Source: an uncultured Phycisphaerales bacterium
GTDB taxonomy: Bacteria; Planctomycetota; Phycisphaerae; WQYP01
Direction of reading: 5' to 3'
Assembly: GCA_903845195.1 (NCBI GenBank)
Contig: CAIMWO010000035.1
Coordinates: 1-33,615, forward strand
Length of the DNA: 33,615 nt
Part shown: positions 23,192-33,097 of the stretch, piece after piece
How positions within the stretch are numbered: position 1 is the stretch's first letter
Layout of the letters: the number at the start of each line of letters is the position of its first letter
Notes under the pieces: model-generated
Databases searched by the model: none
What the model was told of the DNA's origin: nothing
Seen by the model: the letters and a program-made list of their open reading frames with translations, nothing else
Program-made: the position numbers and the translations under genes

Positions 23192-24217
23192 TCAGGGAGT
23201 GCCGAACACCTCGACAAATTGCGCCTGCACATCCCGTGTATAACGCTCCGCCCCGCTGCGATTGAGATGCACCGGATCAGAAAAAAAACGATTCTCGTAA
23301 CGCTTGGGCGCCCAGCCATCCTTGGCGAAGAAGACCGTCCCCGCATAGTCACGCTGAAACTTTTCGTAATAGGGCCGCAGATTGACGCGATTCGTCGGCC
23401 GATTCGTGGCCATCGCCGGCTCCACCAGCAATACCCGAATATGGTTCTGCTGAGCCAATCCAAAAAACAGCCTTACATACGGATCCTCATCGAAGAGCAA
23501 TTTCTGCTCCGCCTGCGTGTCGATCGCCGATTGCGGGAAAACATAATCCTCCGGCAGCACTTCCTCGTGCATGAAGTAGTAACCGCGCCCCTGAAACATC
23601 AGGGACACAATGCCGTCGTTCTCGGCCCGTATTTTGTCGATTTCCCCCGGATGCAGCAGGCTCGTCTTCGCCCGCTGCAGAAATTTCGTGCTGTACAGCG
23701 GATCGCGGATGGGCAGCACGTAATTCCACAGAATCGTCGAGTCCGACTGATTGCGATAGTAGGAATAAATTTCGCCGAAGCCGCCGGCGCCCTGGATTCC
23801 GTAGTAACCGAACAGCGGCGAAGGCGGCGCGCCGAACGGCGCCAGACTGAGCACGATGATCGCCGGCGGAGGATTCTTCTTGAGATAGTCCTGCAACTGA
23901 AAATATTGCGGCCCCACCGGCATCGCCGGCAATGCCAGATTCCAGGAATACGTCCGGTTATCGCACAGGCCATCAAATTCGCTCGGCATGATTCCCGCCA
24001 GTATCTGGCTATCCCCCATGAACAGCACATTCGTGCGCCCCGGTTCCCCCCGGATCACCCCGCTCCGCACCGCGTTGCGCTTGGCCGCACACAGCGTCTT
24101 CGTGATATCGCGATCCACCGCGCCGCCCCACAGCGACAGCCGGCACAACACGAAAACAATCCCGGCCGTCACCAGGACAAAGTACGCGAGTCTCTTGAAA
24201 AAGTTCCACACGATCAT
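23192..24217 (-). CDS. Membrane-anchored AlgJ/AlgX-like SGNH protein, partner of the O-acyltransferase
   Basis: A 341-residue protein with one N-terminal membrane segment (FFKRLAYFVLVTAGIVFVL) and an SGNH-type domain outside: VLFMGDSQILAG holds the Ser (S70), and FSDPVHLNRSGAERY near the C-terminus holds the Asp-x-x-His pair. In alginate and similar exopolysaccharide systems, such proteins move acetyl groups onto the polymer together with an AlgI-type MBOAT protein. The start overlaps the end of the upstream MBOAT gene (ATGA), a sign of translational coupling. DltD-like proteins are a related alternative. The polymer acted on is unknown, since no polymerase gene lies in the window. Confidence 0.75.
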   Translation of the reverse strand: MIVWNFFKRLAYFVLVTAGIVFVLCRLSLWGGAVDRDITKTLCAAKRNAVRSGVIRGEPGRTNVLFMGDSQILAGIMPSEFDGLCDNRTYSWNLALPAMPVGPQYFQLQDYLKKNPPPAIIVLSLAPFGAPPSPLFGYYGIQGAGGFGEIYSYYRNQSDSTILWNYVLPIRDPLYSTKFLQRAKTSLLHPGEIDKIRAENDGIVSLMFQGRGYYFMHEEVLPEDYVFPQSAIDTQAEQKLLFDEDPYVRLFFGLAQQNHIRVLLVEPAMATNRPTNRVNLRPYYEKFQRDYAGTVFFAKDGWAPKRYENRFFSDPVHLNRSGAERYTRDVQAQFVEVFGTP

Positions 24218-25725
24218 GCTCTAAAACTGGAAATAGATGAACTGCGGGCCGCCATTGGCGCCCATGAACACAATGCACACATGAACACAATGCACAATAG
24301 AAGTATTTCATAAATGGCCCAGCGCGCCACGGTAGGTATCTGCGCGAAACGGAATTGCGGCCCCAGCCGTTCCTGAATCGCCTCCACGATCACCAGCAGA
24401 ACGATCACGATAATCACCGGGCCAATACGCCCCAGGCTGTGCGAAATACCGGTCGGCATCGGTTGCCGGTGGATCAGGTCGGATAGCGCCTCCGTCACGC
24501 CGGCCGTGCAGCGGCGCAGGATGTAGAAAGCTTCCGAGACGTTGCGCGCCCGGAAAAAGGTCCACGCGATCGTGACCAGCAGGAACACCCTCACACGCCG
24601 GCTGTTGCGCACCAACATCGACGGGTGCGGCGGATTCTGCGTCTCCGATATCACCCCCAGCGCAACCTTCGCCTTCTTAATGAGCAACGCCACCGATACG
24701 CACACCCCATGAATCGCGCCCCAGATCACATAAGTCCAATTGGCCCCGTGCCAGAGACCGCTGATGACGAAAACAACCATGAAATTGAAGATCTGCCGGA
24801 ACACCCCAACGCGGTTTCCACCCAGCGACAGATAGACGTAATCCTTGAACCAGGTCGACAGTGAAATGTGCCAGCGCCGCCAAAACTCCGACACGCTCTG
24901 CGCCATGTACGGCCGGTTGAAATTGGTCATCAGCCGAAAACCCATCACCCGCGCCGCGCCGATGGCAATGTTGGAATAACCGGCGAAATCGCAGTAGATC
25001 TGGAACGAAAACAACACCAGCGCGATGATGATCGCCAAACCGTGGAAGGCCGCCGGCTTGTCGAACACCGGGTTAACGATCAGCGCAACGCGGTCCGCGA
25101 TGACCACCTTCTGGAACATCCCAAAAAGCATCAGCCGCAGCCCCTCGACCGCATCAGTCTCATTGAAGTGATGCTCGCGATGAAATTGCTGCAGCAGGCT
25201 CTGCGGACGCTCGATCGGTCCGGCCACCAGTTGCGGATAAAACATGACGTACAGAGCGTAGATGCCGAAGTGCCGCTCCGCCGCATGGTGGCCGCGGTAG
25301 ACCTCGATGGTGTAGCTCATCGCCTGAAAGGTGTGAAACGACAGCCCGATGGGCAACAGAATCTTCAAATCTTCGATCGGGTAATTCCAGCCGAAGAATC
25401 GTGCAATTTCCGCCGCGTTGTCATTGAAAAAATTGAAGTACTTGAAAAACGCCAGCACGCCGACGTTGGCGATGATGCTGAGAACCAGGAACGCCGTCTT
25501 GTATCCCCCGCCCTCCTTTTGTCGCTGCTGTTCGATCCAGATGCCCGCGAAGTAGTCGACGATAATCGTAAACAGCAAAATCAGAATATACTTCGGCACG
25601 AAGTACATATAAAAAACGCTGCTGGCCGCCAGCAGCATCATCCACCGGTAACGGTGCGGCAACAGAAAATACAACGCGGTAACAATGGGGAAAAACACGA
25701 GAAATGACAGAGAATTGAAGACCAT
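24214..25725 (-). CDS. AlgI-like MBOAT membrane O-acyltransferase with frame-shifted C-terminus
   Basis: A 503-residue polytopic membrane protein that would carry acetyl groups across the membrane for polysaccharide O-acetylation. Family signatures are MVFNSLSFLVFFPIV at the start, GLSFHTFQAMSYTIEVYRG, YPQLVAGPIERP, FSFQIYCDFAGYSNIAIGAA, EFWRRWHISLSTWFKDYVY and SGLWHGANWTYVIWG (the last His being the catalytic one). The start at 25725 fits the family; there is no strong ribosome binding site. A perfect 17-bp tandem duplication (24263-24296) shifts the final codons: the current tail ends in SSISSFRA, whereas one copy would give GANGGPQFIYFQF, the usual family ending, with a stop at 24221-24223. 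Confidence 0.85.
   Translation of the reverse strand: MVFNSLSFLVFFPIVTALYFLLPHRYRWMMLLAASSVFYMYFVPKYILILLFTIIVDYFAGIWIEQQRQKEGGGYKTAFLVLSIIANVGVLAFFKYFNFFNDNAAEIARFFGWNYPIEDLKILLPIGLSFHTFQAMSYTIEVYRGHHAAERHFGIYALYVMFYPQLVAGPIERPQSLLQQFHREHHFNETDAVEGLRLMLFGMFQKVVIADRVALIVNPVFDKPAAFHGLAIIIALVLFSFQIYCDFAGYSNIAIGAARVMGFRLMTNFNRPYMAQSVSEFWRRWHISLSTWFKDYVYLSLGGNRVGVFRQIFNFMVVFVISGLWHGANWTYVIWGAIHGVCVSVALLIKKAKVALGVISETQNPPHPSMLVRNSRRVRVFLLVTIAWTFFRARNVSEAFYILRRCTAGVTEALSDLIHRQPMPTGISHSLGRIGPVIIVIVLLVIVEAIQERLGPQFRFAQIPTVARWAIYEILLLCIVFMCALCSWAPMAARSSSISSFRA
24263..24296. repeat. Perfect 17-bp tandem duplication in the MBOAT gene
   Basis: CATGAACACAATGCACA occurs twice in a row with no mismatch. 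As 17 is not a multiple of 3, gain or loss of a copy toggles the reading frame of the C-terminus. Confidence 0.95.
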
Positions 25726-25792
25726 GTTTCGTGCGATTCCCAGTTTTTCGCGAGAAAACCCGCGCGCCGGCGCAGCATGAATGAAGCGCTGA

Positions 25793-25821
25793 AATATAGT
25801 TGATGCAGTAGGGGGGTGCAA
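25793..25821 (-). promoter_or_regulatory. Promoter of the MBOAT-SGNH operon
   Basis: On the minus strand TTGCAC (25821-25816), a 17-bp spacer and TATATT (25798-25793) form a good sigma-70 promoter. The leader of about 60 nt contains GC-rich and A/T hairpins. Confidence 0.65.
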
Positions 25822-25928
25822 GAATGACCCGCCGATGGCCCGAAGACGGGCATGGCGCATTCGTGCGGGAAATCACAGACCGCACTCGCGATGCGGAATG
25901 CTCCTATGGCTTGCTCGCGCCGGCGCGA

Positions 25929-26201
25929 TCAGTTGATCGGCGTGCCGTCCGCGGCGATGCACGTTTCCACGGGCTTCTTGTCCTTGTCCGTCGAGATGAA
26001 CAGATAATGCACACTGCCGTCGTACATGTTCTGCTCGTAAATTTCCTTGATCTCATCGTTCGGCCGCTTCTCGCTGAACGCCAGAACCGCCGTCACCGGC
26101 ACCTTGTCCTGCGTCTGCGGAAAATGATTGCGCTCCATCACCGCACAACCCGTCAGCGACATTCCCACCACAGCCAGCAAAATCACGGAGCGAATCGACA
26201 T
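25929..26201 (-). CDS. Small unknown lipoprotein
   Basis: A 90-residue predicted lipoprotein: MSIRSVILLAVVGMSLTGC contains a lipobox (SLTGC). The mature part of about 72 residues is hydrophilic, with a beta-like region (VPVTAVLAFSEKRPNDE, then VHYLFISTDKDKKPVETC) and a second cysteine. I recognise no family. The start at 26201 has GGAG 6 nt upstream and gives a normal signal peptide; two upstream in-frame ATGs would place extra residues before it. It precedes the O-acyltransferase operon by about 130 bp from its own stop to that promoter, same strand. Confidence 0.6.
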   Translation of the reverse strand: MSIRSVILLAVVGMSLTGCAVMERNHFPQTQDKVPVTAVLAFSEKRPNDEIKEIYEQNMYDGSVHYLFISTDKDKKPVETCIAADGTPIN

Positions 26202-26378
26202 GAGCTTCTCCATCAGCATGAATACGTAGATATCAGGCCGCTGATTATGCATGGTGCCGTTAAGATCGCGTTAGTGCTAAGTAAGCGCAGCGCAAATGCG
26301 TTCGCCTCACCTGGATTTGGAATGGGTATTGGGGTCGGAAACCAAAGGGGAAGGAAACGTAGGCCCTGAGAGGAATGA

Positions 26379-26816
26379 TCACATCGGATAACTCTCCATG
26401 ATGTGCTGCTTGAGCTGCAGTTCGTCCGTCAGCACAAAATCGATCGGGATATCCAGCTTCTCATGCAGCATCGCCATCGCATCGCAAAGATTCCGCTGCG
26501 TCGTGGCGCAAATCAGGGTCGCGCCCCGGAACGCCAGCGGCAGCACCTTGCCCGCCCAGGCCAGCCGGCCGGGGATCACTTCCAGGGCATCTTTCTGCGG
26601 AGACGCCCACTGGTCCAGGTCAACCCGCGGCGTCGTGTCCCGGTGCTGCTGGGCCAGGGCCCGCCACACGTCCGCCATCCGGATGTCGAACATCACGACC
26701 GCGGTTTGGCCAAACGGCTGACCCGTTTGCAATTGTCGGGCCAGAACCGCCTCCACTTGCTGCGGGTTCAGTATGCCACGCTCCATGAGCAGAGTTCCCA
26801 GATACTTGCCGGCCAT
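26379..26816 (-). CDS. Stand-alone MshEN / GspE N-terminal-like domain protein
   Basis: A 145-residue protein consisting of what is usually the N-terminal domain of type II secretion or type IV pilus ATPases (GspE/PilB/MshE). The first motif, YLGTLLMERGILNPQQVEAV followed by LARQ, and the second, diverged motif (FGQTAVVMFDIRMADVWRAL followed by AQQ) follow the tandem pattern that binds cyclic di-GMP in MshE. The later part (LEVIPGRLAWAGKVLPLAF, then LTDELQLKQHI) matches the following GspE_N fold. The ATPase part is absent, so it may be a small sensor or adaptor. GAGGAG lies 8 nt upstream. The nearby exopolysaccharide genes suggest cyclic di-GMP control, which is inference. Confidence 0.65.
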   Translation of the reverse strand: MAGKYLGTLLMERGILNPQQVEAVLARQLQTGQPFGQTAVVMFDIRMADVWRALAQQHRDTTPRVDLDQWASPQKDALEVIPGRLAWAGKVLPLAFRGATLICATTQRNLCDAMAMLHEKLDIPIDFVLTDELQLKQHIMESYPM

Positions 26817-27099
26817 ATGCGATGCTCCTCAACACTACAACGCGCATCGGCGGGAGTTTTGCAGAACTCCACGACCGTTTTTGCGTCATGTCCGGAAATC
26901 ATCCTTCAGGCGGCGCCCGACACGTCCAACGTCTAAATTTAAGTTCTGAAAGATTATTGCATCTTCTCCCCGTTCGCCACGTTTACCTAGATTAGCAGTC
27001 CTATGATGATTTCGTGCTTGCTCTTTTCCTGACCCGTCTGTTAATGTTCAACCTCATAAAAGCAATCCTGGTGGGCACATCATTTCTGAAGTTGTAAAA

Positions 27100-28464
27100 A
27101 TGAGTGATACGGTCACAACCAATCCATTCTCCCTGAACATCCTGGTAGTGGATGACGAGATCAACATCCGCAAAACCCTCTCCTTCTGCCTCGAGAGCGA
27201 GGGGCACAAGGTGGTGGCGGTAAGCAATCCCACCGATGCCAAGGCCGAAGCGACACGCCGCAATTTTGATCTCGCCTTCGTCGACCTTCGCCTGGGGGCC
27301 GAAAAAGGCCTGGACCTCATCCCCGAACTCCGCACCATCAGCCCCTGGATGAAGATCGTGGTGATCACTGCCTACGCCTCGATCGACACCGCCGTGCAGT
27401 CGATGAAAGCCGGGTCGGCCGATTACCTGCCCAAACCGTTCACCCCGATTCAAGTCAAACACCTCACCCAGAAGATCGCCGAGATGCGCCAGCTGGAACA
27501 GAACGTCTCCTCCCTGCAGGAAACCCTCGGACGAACCAATCCCGAAGTCGATCTTTCCAGTTCCACCAGCCCCGCCATGCAGCGGGCGATACATCTGGCC
27601 CAGCAGGTCGCTACCACGGAGGCCACCGTCCTCATCCGCGGCGAATCGGGCACCGGCAAGGGCGTGCTGGTGCGAGCCATTCACGGCTGGTCTCCACGCG
27701 CTCAAAAACCGTTCGGAACCGTCAGTTGCCCCTCCCTCTCGGCCGAACTGCTGGAATCCGAACTCTTCGGCCACGTGAAGGGCGCATTCACCTCCGCCGT
27801 CCGCGACAACCCCGGACGAATCGCCATGTGCGAAGGGGGAACGTTATTCCTCGACGAAATCGGCGACCTGCCTCTGGCCATTCAACCCAAACTCCTGCGC
27901 TTCATCCAGGACCGCGAGTACGAACGCGTCGGCGAACAGCTCACGCGCCGGGCGGATATCCGCGTCATCACCGCGACGAATGTGGACTTGGATAAGGCCG
28001 TGCGCGACGGGCGCTTCCGCGAAGACCTGCTCTATCGGCTGAACGTGATCCAGATCGAGCTGCCCCCGCTCCGCGAGCGCCGCGATGACATCGTGCCCAT
28101 GGCCGAACGGATGCTCCTCTTCTTCACGCGCAATCGTCTCAAGCCCGTGATGGGTTTTTCGCCCGAGGCCGCAGAAGCCCTCCGCCAGCACGCCTGGCCG
28201 GGCAATGTCCGGGAACTGCGGAATGTGGTGGAACGCTGTGCGATCCTGACGACCACTGAATGGATCGGCCCGGAATTGCTCCCCGGCGCCATGTCCGGCC
28301 CGCGTCCCGATCCGGTGCCGGGCGCGTTGATCTCGCTGGAAAAATTGGAAGAACTGCACATCCGCCGGGTGCTGGCCACCACCAAATCGCTGGAAGAGGC
28401 GGCGGAAATCCTGGGCATCGACGCGGCCACGCTGTGGCGCCGCCGCAAAAAATACGGCATCTGA
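27100..28464 (+). CDS. AlgB/NtrC-family response regulator
   Basis: A 454-residue regulator: receiver domain (ILVVDDE, phospho-acceptor D62 in FVDLRLG, K112 of the LPKPF motif), AAA+ domain with Walker A GESGTGKG (181-188) and Walker B LFLDEIGD, arginine finger region and a Fis-type helix-turn-helix at the end ([20 protein letters not shown]). Close similarity to Pseudomonas AlgB is visible in [26 protein letters not shown] and [15 protein letters not shown]. The sigma-54 contact loop, normally GAFTGA, reads GAFTSA (228-233). It is followed by a KinB-like kinase gene 81 bp downstream. No ribosome binding site is obvious. It probably controls exopolysaccharide genes. Confidence 0.88.
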   Translation: MSDTVTTNPFSLNILVVDDEINIRKTLSFCLESEGHKVVAVSNPTDAKAEATRRNFDLAFVDLRLGAEKGLDLIPELRTISPWMKIVVITAYASIDTAVQSMKAGSADYLPKPFTPIQVKHLTQKIAEMRQLEQNVSSLQETLGRTNPEVDLSSSTSPAMQRAIHLAQQVATTEATVLIRGESGTGKGVLVRAIHGWSPRAQKPFGTVSCPSLSAELLESELFGHVKGAFTSAVRDNPGRIAMCEGGTLFLDEIGDLPLAIQPKLLRFIQDREYERVGEQLTRRADIRVITATNVDLDKAVRDGRFREDLLYRLNVIQIELPPLRERRDDIVPMAERMLLFFTRNRLKPVMGFSPEAAEALRQHAWPGNVRELRNVVERCAILTTTEWIGPELLPGAMSGPRPDPVPGALISLEKLEELHIRRVLATTKSLEEAAEILGIDAATLWRRRKKYGI

Positions 28465-28545
28465 GACGCACCGGTTCTCTAAGCGAGGCAAGCATCCGTC
28501 ACTGGGGTTTCCAGTTCACGGCAGCTTATTATTCCGGAATTGCTC

Positions 28546-29958
28546 ATGCCAAACCGGCGAATGTCCATCTGCATCTGCGGCTTGATCGCGCTGGCGATCC
28601 CCGCCGCAATCGGAATCGTCGCCCGCGATTATCTCCTGGCATCGTACTTTTTGGCCGGTGAACTCCTCGCGGCCGGACTGTGTGCCGCGGTCATCTGGCG
28701 CTTCACCGTGATGCCGCTCCGGAAAATGATCGCCTGGGTCCGCGAAATTCAGCAGGGCAACTTCGCCGAACCCACGCAGATTCCGGAAATCGGCAAGGAT
28801 AAATATGTCGTCGCCCAACTCGACGAGGCTCTGGGCGCCATGACCACCAGCCTGCGCGAATCCCGCCGCTTGGATCATCAGGGCCTCCTGCGGACGCAGG
28901 AAACCACGCGCTCGGCGATCAACTCTCTCCCCCACGGCGTGGCGGTGCTCAATCCCGATGGTGTGATCGAACTGGCCAATCGTCCCGCCGAAACGCTCTT
29001 CGGTCTCCTGGCCGGGGCACGTGTTGAGACGCTGGGGTTGAGCTGGTTGGTGCCCATGCTGCATGAAGTGCAACGAACGTTGCAGCGGGTCGAACCGAAA
29101 GGCTACGAATCGGCTATCCAGGTGTTTCATGATGGCCAGGAAAAGTTCTTCCTCCCCCATGCAATCCCGATTCTCGACGAGCAGCGCCATCTCGTCGGCA
29201 CATTGATCGTCCTGGTGGATGCCACTCAACTCCGTCAGATCGACGAAGCCAAGAGCGGCCTGATTTCCACCGTTTCGCACGAACTCAAAACGCCGCTCAC
29301 CTCGATCCAGATGTCGATCCTCTTGTTGCTGGAAGATACGTCCCTGCATCTGACGCCGCGCCAGCTTGAGCTGCTGCAGACCGCGCGCGACGACGCCGAT
29401 CGCCTGAACCGGCTGATTGAAGACTTGCTGGATCTGGGCCGCCTCAAAGCCGGACGCGCCGACATGCAGTTCGCCGCAGTCTTGCCGCGGCATTTGGTGG
29501 ACACGGCCCTGGAGCCGTTGTTACGCGATTTCCGCGCCAAAGACATCACGGTGGATGTCCAGGTCCCCAACGATCTGTCCCCGGTCCGCATCGATCTGCG
29601 GCGGGCTTCCTACGTGCTGGGCAATCTGCTGGCCAATGCCTGCAAATACTCGCATCAGGGCGGACATGTAAAGGTCAGTGCCGTGGCGGCCGAAACGCTG
29701 GTTCAATTTGCCGTCGCCGATGACGGGGTGGGCGTCCCCCTGGAATACCGCGATCGCGTGTTTGAACGGTACGTCCGTATTCCCAGCTCGGCCGAGGGCG
29801 CCGCCGGCGTGGGGCTGGGACTGACCATCGCCCGGGAGATCGTCGAAGCGCACGGCGGAACCATCGGCGTCGTGCCCAACCACCCGAACGGGGCCATCTT
29901 TCATTTCACGCTGCCGCGCGGCGATTTGAGTCCCGCCCCCGGTGCCGCACCCGCTTGA
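28546..29958 (+). CDS. KinB-like membrane histidine kinase
   Basis: A 470-residue sensor kinase paired with the upstream regulator. It has two N-terminal membrane segments (about 7-27 and 32-52) with almost no periplasmic loop, then a HAMP linker, a PAS-like domain (SAINSLPHGVAVLNPDGVIE), a HisKA domain with H245 in STVSHELKTPLTS, and a HATPase domain (N-box NLLANACKYS, G1 ADDGVGVP, G2 GVGLGLTIARE). Pseudomonas KinB has the same HAMP-PAS-kinase order but a periplasmic sensor, which is missing here. GGAA lies about 7 nt upstream of 28546; ATG 28561 and TTG 28540 are alternatives. Confidence 0.85.
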   Translation: MPNRRMSICICGLIALAIPAAIGIVARDYLLASYFLAGELLAAGLCAAVIWRFTVMPLRKMIAWVREIQQGNFAEPTQIPEIGKDKYVVAQLDEALGAMTTSLRESRRLDHQGLLRTQETTRSAINSLPHGVAVLNPDGVIELANRPAETLFGLLAGARVETLGLSWLVPMLHEVQRTLQRVEPKGYESAIQVFHDGQEKFFLPHAIPILDEQRHLVGTLIVLVDATQLRQIDEAKSGLISTVSHELKTPLTSIQMSILLLLEDTSLHLTPRQLELLQTARDDADRLNRLIEDLLDLGRLKAGRADMQFAAVLPRHLVDTALEPLLRDFRAKDITVDVQVPNDLSPVRIDLRRASYVLGNLLANACKYSHQGGHVKVSAVAAETLVQFAVADDGVGVPLEYRDRVFERYVRIPSSAEGAAGVGLGLTIAREIVEAHGGTIGVVPNHPNGAIFHFTLPRGDLSPAPGAAPA

Positions 29959-30240
29959 TCCCGCGCCCCCCACTTCACACACGCGTGGATGTTTGCGCTG
30001 GTGCGTCCAGGGTGACGGCGGCCGTCGTAACCGAAGCCCAGCAGGGCGACTTGATGCTCGCGACCCCTCTTGGCGCAAATTCCCCTACTAAAGCGGCGCA
30101 GATGGAATTTCGATGCCATTTTGACCCATCCTCAGGCTCAGATTTCGGTCTCTTTTGCAACCCCTTCCGCCCAGAACTCTTTCGCAAAATTGCTCATCCC
30201 CAAGCATCATTCGGCGCTCGCGAAAACGCGCCGATTCGAA

Positions 30241-30246
30241 TACAAT
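30241..30246 (+). promoter_or_regulatory. Probable -10 box of gyrA
   Basis: TACAAT about 85 nt before the start codon. The leader contains AAGGAGG (30258-30264) with no start codon at usable distance, and a short GTG frame (30278-30322) ending at the gyrA ribosome binding site. Nothing else is seen in 29959-30240. Confidence 0.45.
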
Positions 30247-30330
30247 ATCCCCCGTCAAGGAGGACGCTGCCAGCCGTGGTGGGTCTCCCTATTTTTTACC
30301 GAACGAATCTTCCAATCTAAGGGATCTGAT

Positions 30331-32985
30331 ATGTTCGACCAGGATGCTCGGATTACCGATTTGCAGATCGAACAGGAACTCCAGGAAAGCTATCTCACCT
30401 ACGCCATGAGCACCATCATGGATCGCGCCCTCCCCGACGTGCGCGACGGCCTCAAACCCTCCCAGCGGCGCATCCTCGTCGCCATGAATGACCTCCAACT
30501 CGGACCGCGCTCCAAACATCGTAAGTGCGCCAAAATCGCCGGCGATACCTCCGGTAACTACCACCCCCACGGCGAAGCCGTCATCTACCCCACCCTGGTC
30601 CGCCTCGCCCAGGATTGGAACATGCGCCACAAACTCGTCGATGGACAGGGAAATTTCGGCTCCATCGACGGCGACCCGCCCGCCGCCATGCGATACACCG
30701 AAGCCCGCATGGCCGCCCCCGCCATGGAAATGATGGAAGACATCAAGGAAGACACCGTCAATTTCATCCCCAACTACGACGAAAGCCGCGAAGAGCCCAC
30801 CGTCCTCCCCTCGAAATTTCCCAACCTGCTGGTCAACGGATCGCAGGGCATCGCCGTCGGCATGGCCACCAGCCTCCCCCCGCACAACTTGGCCGAAATC
30901 TGCGATGCCATCGTCAAGGTCATCGACGAACCTGAATGCACCGTCAAAGACCTCATGAAAATCGTCAAGGGCCCCGACTTCCCCACCTACGGCATTATCT
31001 GCGGCCGCCAGGGCATCTACGACGCCTACCTCACCGGCCGCGGCCGCATCATTGTCCGCGGCGAAGTCAAAATCGAAAGTGGCCTCCGCGGCAACAAGGA
31101 ACAAATCGTCATCACCGAGATTCCCTACCAGGTCAACAAGAAAACGCTCGTCGAGCAGATCGCCGAAAACGTCAAGGAAGAACGCATCAAGGACATCTCC
31201 GATGTCCGCGACGAATCCGACCGCGAGCACAACGTCCGCATCGTCGTCGAACTCAAACGCGACGCCGATCCGAACGTCGTCATCAACCAGCTCTACAAAA
31301 ACACGCAGTTGCAGGACACGTTCTCGATCATCAACATCGCCCTGGTCAACCGCCAGCCGCGGACGCTGGGCCTCAAAGACATGATCCGGCTTTACATCGA
31401 GCACCGCTTTGAAGTCATCCGCCGCCGCACGCAGTTCCGCCTCAAGAAAGCCCGGCAGCGCGCCCACATCCTCGAAGGCCTCATCCTCGCCCTGGCCGAC
31501 ATTCACACCGAAGAAATCACCGGCAAGAAGGGCGGCGGCAAGATTGAAATCATGGGCGTCATCGAACTCCTGCGCAATCGCAAAATCTCGCCCGACGTTC
31601 CCACCGCCAAGATCAACCTGATGAAGAAAAAATTCTCCATCGACGAGGCCCTCACCTGGAAGGCCGCAATTCCCAAGGCCTTCAAAAAACGCATCGACGA
31701 AGAAGTCAAGAACAACGGCGGCATGACGCTGTCGTCTGCCCAGGCCGACGCCATCCTCATCATGCAGCTGCAACGCCTCGTCGGACTCGAAATCGACAAG
31801 CTGGCGGAGGAGTTCAACAAGCTCGTCGAGGAGATCGAAGGCTACGAATTGATCCTCGCCGATCCGAAACTCGTCTACGACATCATCCGCGAAGACATCA
31901 TCGAGATAAAAGAAAAGTACGCCGATGAACGCCGCACCAAGATCACCAACGACGCCACCGACATCGACATCGAAGATCTCATCGCCGACGAGCAGGCCGT
32001 CGTCACCATCAGCCACGAAGGCTACATCAAACGCATGCCCCTCGACACCTACCGCAAGCAGGGCCGCGGCGGCCGCGGCATCATCGGCGCCGACTCCAAG
32101 GAAGGCGACTTCATCTCCACCCTCTTCATCGCCAGCACCAAGGACTACCTCATGTTCTTCACCAACCTCGGTCGCTGCTACTGGCAGAAAGTCTATGACG
32201 TCCCGGCGCTCTCCCGCCAAAGCAAGGGCCGCGCCATCGCCAATCTGCTCCAGATGATGCCCGACGAAAAGCTCGCCGAAGTCCTCGCCGTCCGCGATTT
32301 CGAAGACGAAGGCAAACACCTCGTCTTCGCCACCTCGCAGGGCGTCATCAAGAAGACCCTCCTCAAGGCCTACGGCAACCCCATGAAACGCGGCATCATC
32401 GCCATCGGCCTGGAACCCAAGGACAACCTCATCGGCGTCGCCGTCACCAATGGCAACGACCAGATCATGCTCTGCACCAGCGGCAGCAAATCCGATAACG
32501 CCCTCGCCGTCCGCTTCGATGAAACCGAAGTCCGCGACATGGGCCGCCAGGCCGGCGGCGTCAAAGGCATCGAATTGGGCAAGGGCGATCTCGTCGTCGA
32601 TATGGTCATCATTCCCCACGGCCAGGAAACCGGCGAAAACCAGGTCACCGTCCTCGTCGCCTGCGAAAACGGTTATGGCAAACGCACCCCCGTCGAGGAA
32701 TACCGCCTCACCCACCGTGGCGGCAAAGGCGTCATCAACATCAAGACCACCGACCGCAACGGCCCCGTCGTCGGCGTAAAAGCCGTCCGCGACGGCGATG
32801 AACTCATGATGATCTCCAAGAACGGCCAGGTCGTCCGCATCGGCGTCACCGGCGAACTCCGCGAAATGGGCCGCGCCACCCAGGGCGTCCGCCTCCTCCG
32901 CCTCGACGAAGGCGACAAACTCGTCGGCGCCGCCCGCGTCGTGCCCGAAGAAGAAGGCGAAGGCAACCTGATCGACACCAAGTAG
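30331..32985 (+). CDS. gyrA: DNA gyrase subunit A
   Basis: An 884-residue type II topoisomerase subunit that, with GyrB, introduces negative supercoils. The breakage-reunion domain includes [35 protein letters not shown] and catalytic Y122 (AAMRYTEA). The C-terminal beta-pinwheel includes the GyrA box QGRGGRG (about 576-582), which distinguishes gyrase from topoisomerase IV, and a second related RGGKG motif. Residue numbering happens to match E. coli through the quinolone region: position 83 is Ala and 87 is Pro, instead of Ser and Asp. AAGGGA lies 6 nt upstream of the ATG. gyrB is not in the window. No clear terminator follows. Confidence 0.96.
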   Translation: MFDQDARITDLQIEQELQESYLTYAMSTIMDRALPDVRDGLKPSQRRILVAMNDLQLGPRSKHRKCAKIAGDTSGNYHPHGEAVIYPTLVRLAQDWNMRHKLVDGQGNFGSIDGDPPAAMRYTEARMAAPAMEMMEDIKEDTVNFIPNYDESREEPTVLPSKFPNLLVNGSQGIAVGMATSLPPHNLAEICDAIVKVIDEPECTVKDLMKIVKGPDFPTYGIICGRQGIYDAYLTGRGRIIVRGEVKIESGLRGNKEQIVITEIPYQVNKKTLVEQIAENVKEERIKDISDVRDESDREHNVRIVVELKRDADPNVVINQLYKNTQLQDTFSIINIALVNRQPRTLGLKDMIRLYIEHRFEVIRRRTQFRLKKARQRAHILEGLILALADIHTEEITGKKGGGKIEIMGVIELLRNRKISPDVPTAKINLMKKKFSIDEALTWKAAIPKAFKKRIDEEVKNNGGMTLSSAQADAILIMQLQRLVGLEIDKLAEEFNKLVEEIEGYELILADPKLVYDIIREDIIEIKEKYADERRTKITNDATDIDIEDLIADEQAVVTISHEGYIKRMPLDTYRKQGRGGRGIIGADSKEGDFISTLFIASTKDYLMFFTNLGRCYWQKVYDVPALSRQSKGRAIANLLQMMPDEKLAEVLAVRDFEDEGKHLVFATSQGVIKKTLLKAYGNPMKRGIIAIGLEPKDNLIGVAVTNGNDQIMLCTSGSKSDNALAVRFDETEVRDMGRQAGGVKGIELGKGDLVVDMVIIPHGQETGENQVTVLVACENGYGKRTPVEEYRLTHRGGKGVINIKTTDRNGPVVGVKAVRDGDELMMISKNGQVVRIGVTGELREMGRATQGVRLLRLDEGDKLVGAARVVPEEEGEGNLIDTK

Positions 32986-33051
32986 CGAGTGCCTCGCGCC
33001 CGACCGGTAAAAATTCGGATTCCCGTATTCGCTGCGCACTTTCCTGGCGGC

Positions 33052-33081
33052 TTGACTCATGCCGCACCGCCAGCGTACATT
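33052..33081 (+). promoter_or_regulatory. Promoter of tRNA-Phe
   Basis: TTGACT (33052-33057), an 18-bp spacer and TACATT (33076-33081). The transcript would begin about 10 nt before the mature tRNA. Confidence 0.7.
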
Positions 33082-33097
33082 GTCCCGTTCACCCTGC

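Noticed and set aside
27069..27090. Sigma-54 (-24/-12) promoter before the AlgB-like gene
   Set aside because: A GGGCAC-like start is followed by no GC element at the right distance.
30258..30322. Leader peptide before gyrA (AAGGAGG followed by a 14-codon GTG frame)
   Set aside because: The distance from AAGGAGG to the GTG is too long, at about 13 nt, and the peptide has no regulatory codon bias, so I only mention it under the promoter.
30289..33060. A 923-codon open frame on the minus strand
   Set aside because: It is the antisense image of gyrA, with a repetitive Asp/Val/Gly/Phe composition and no recognisable domain.
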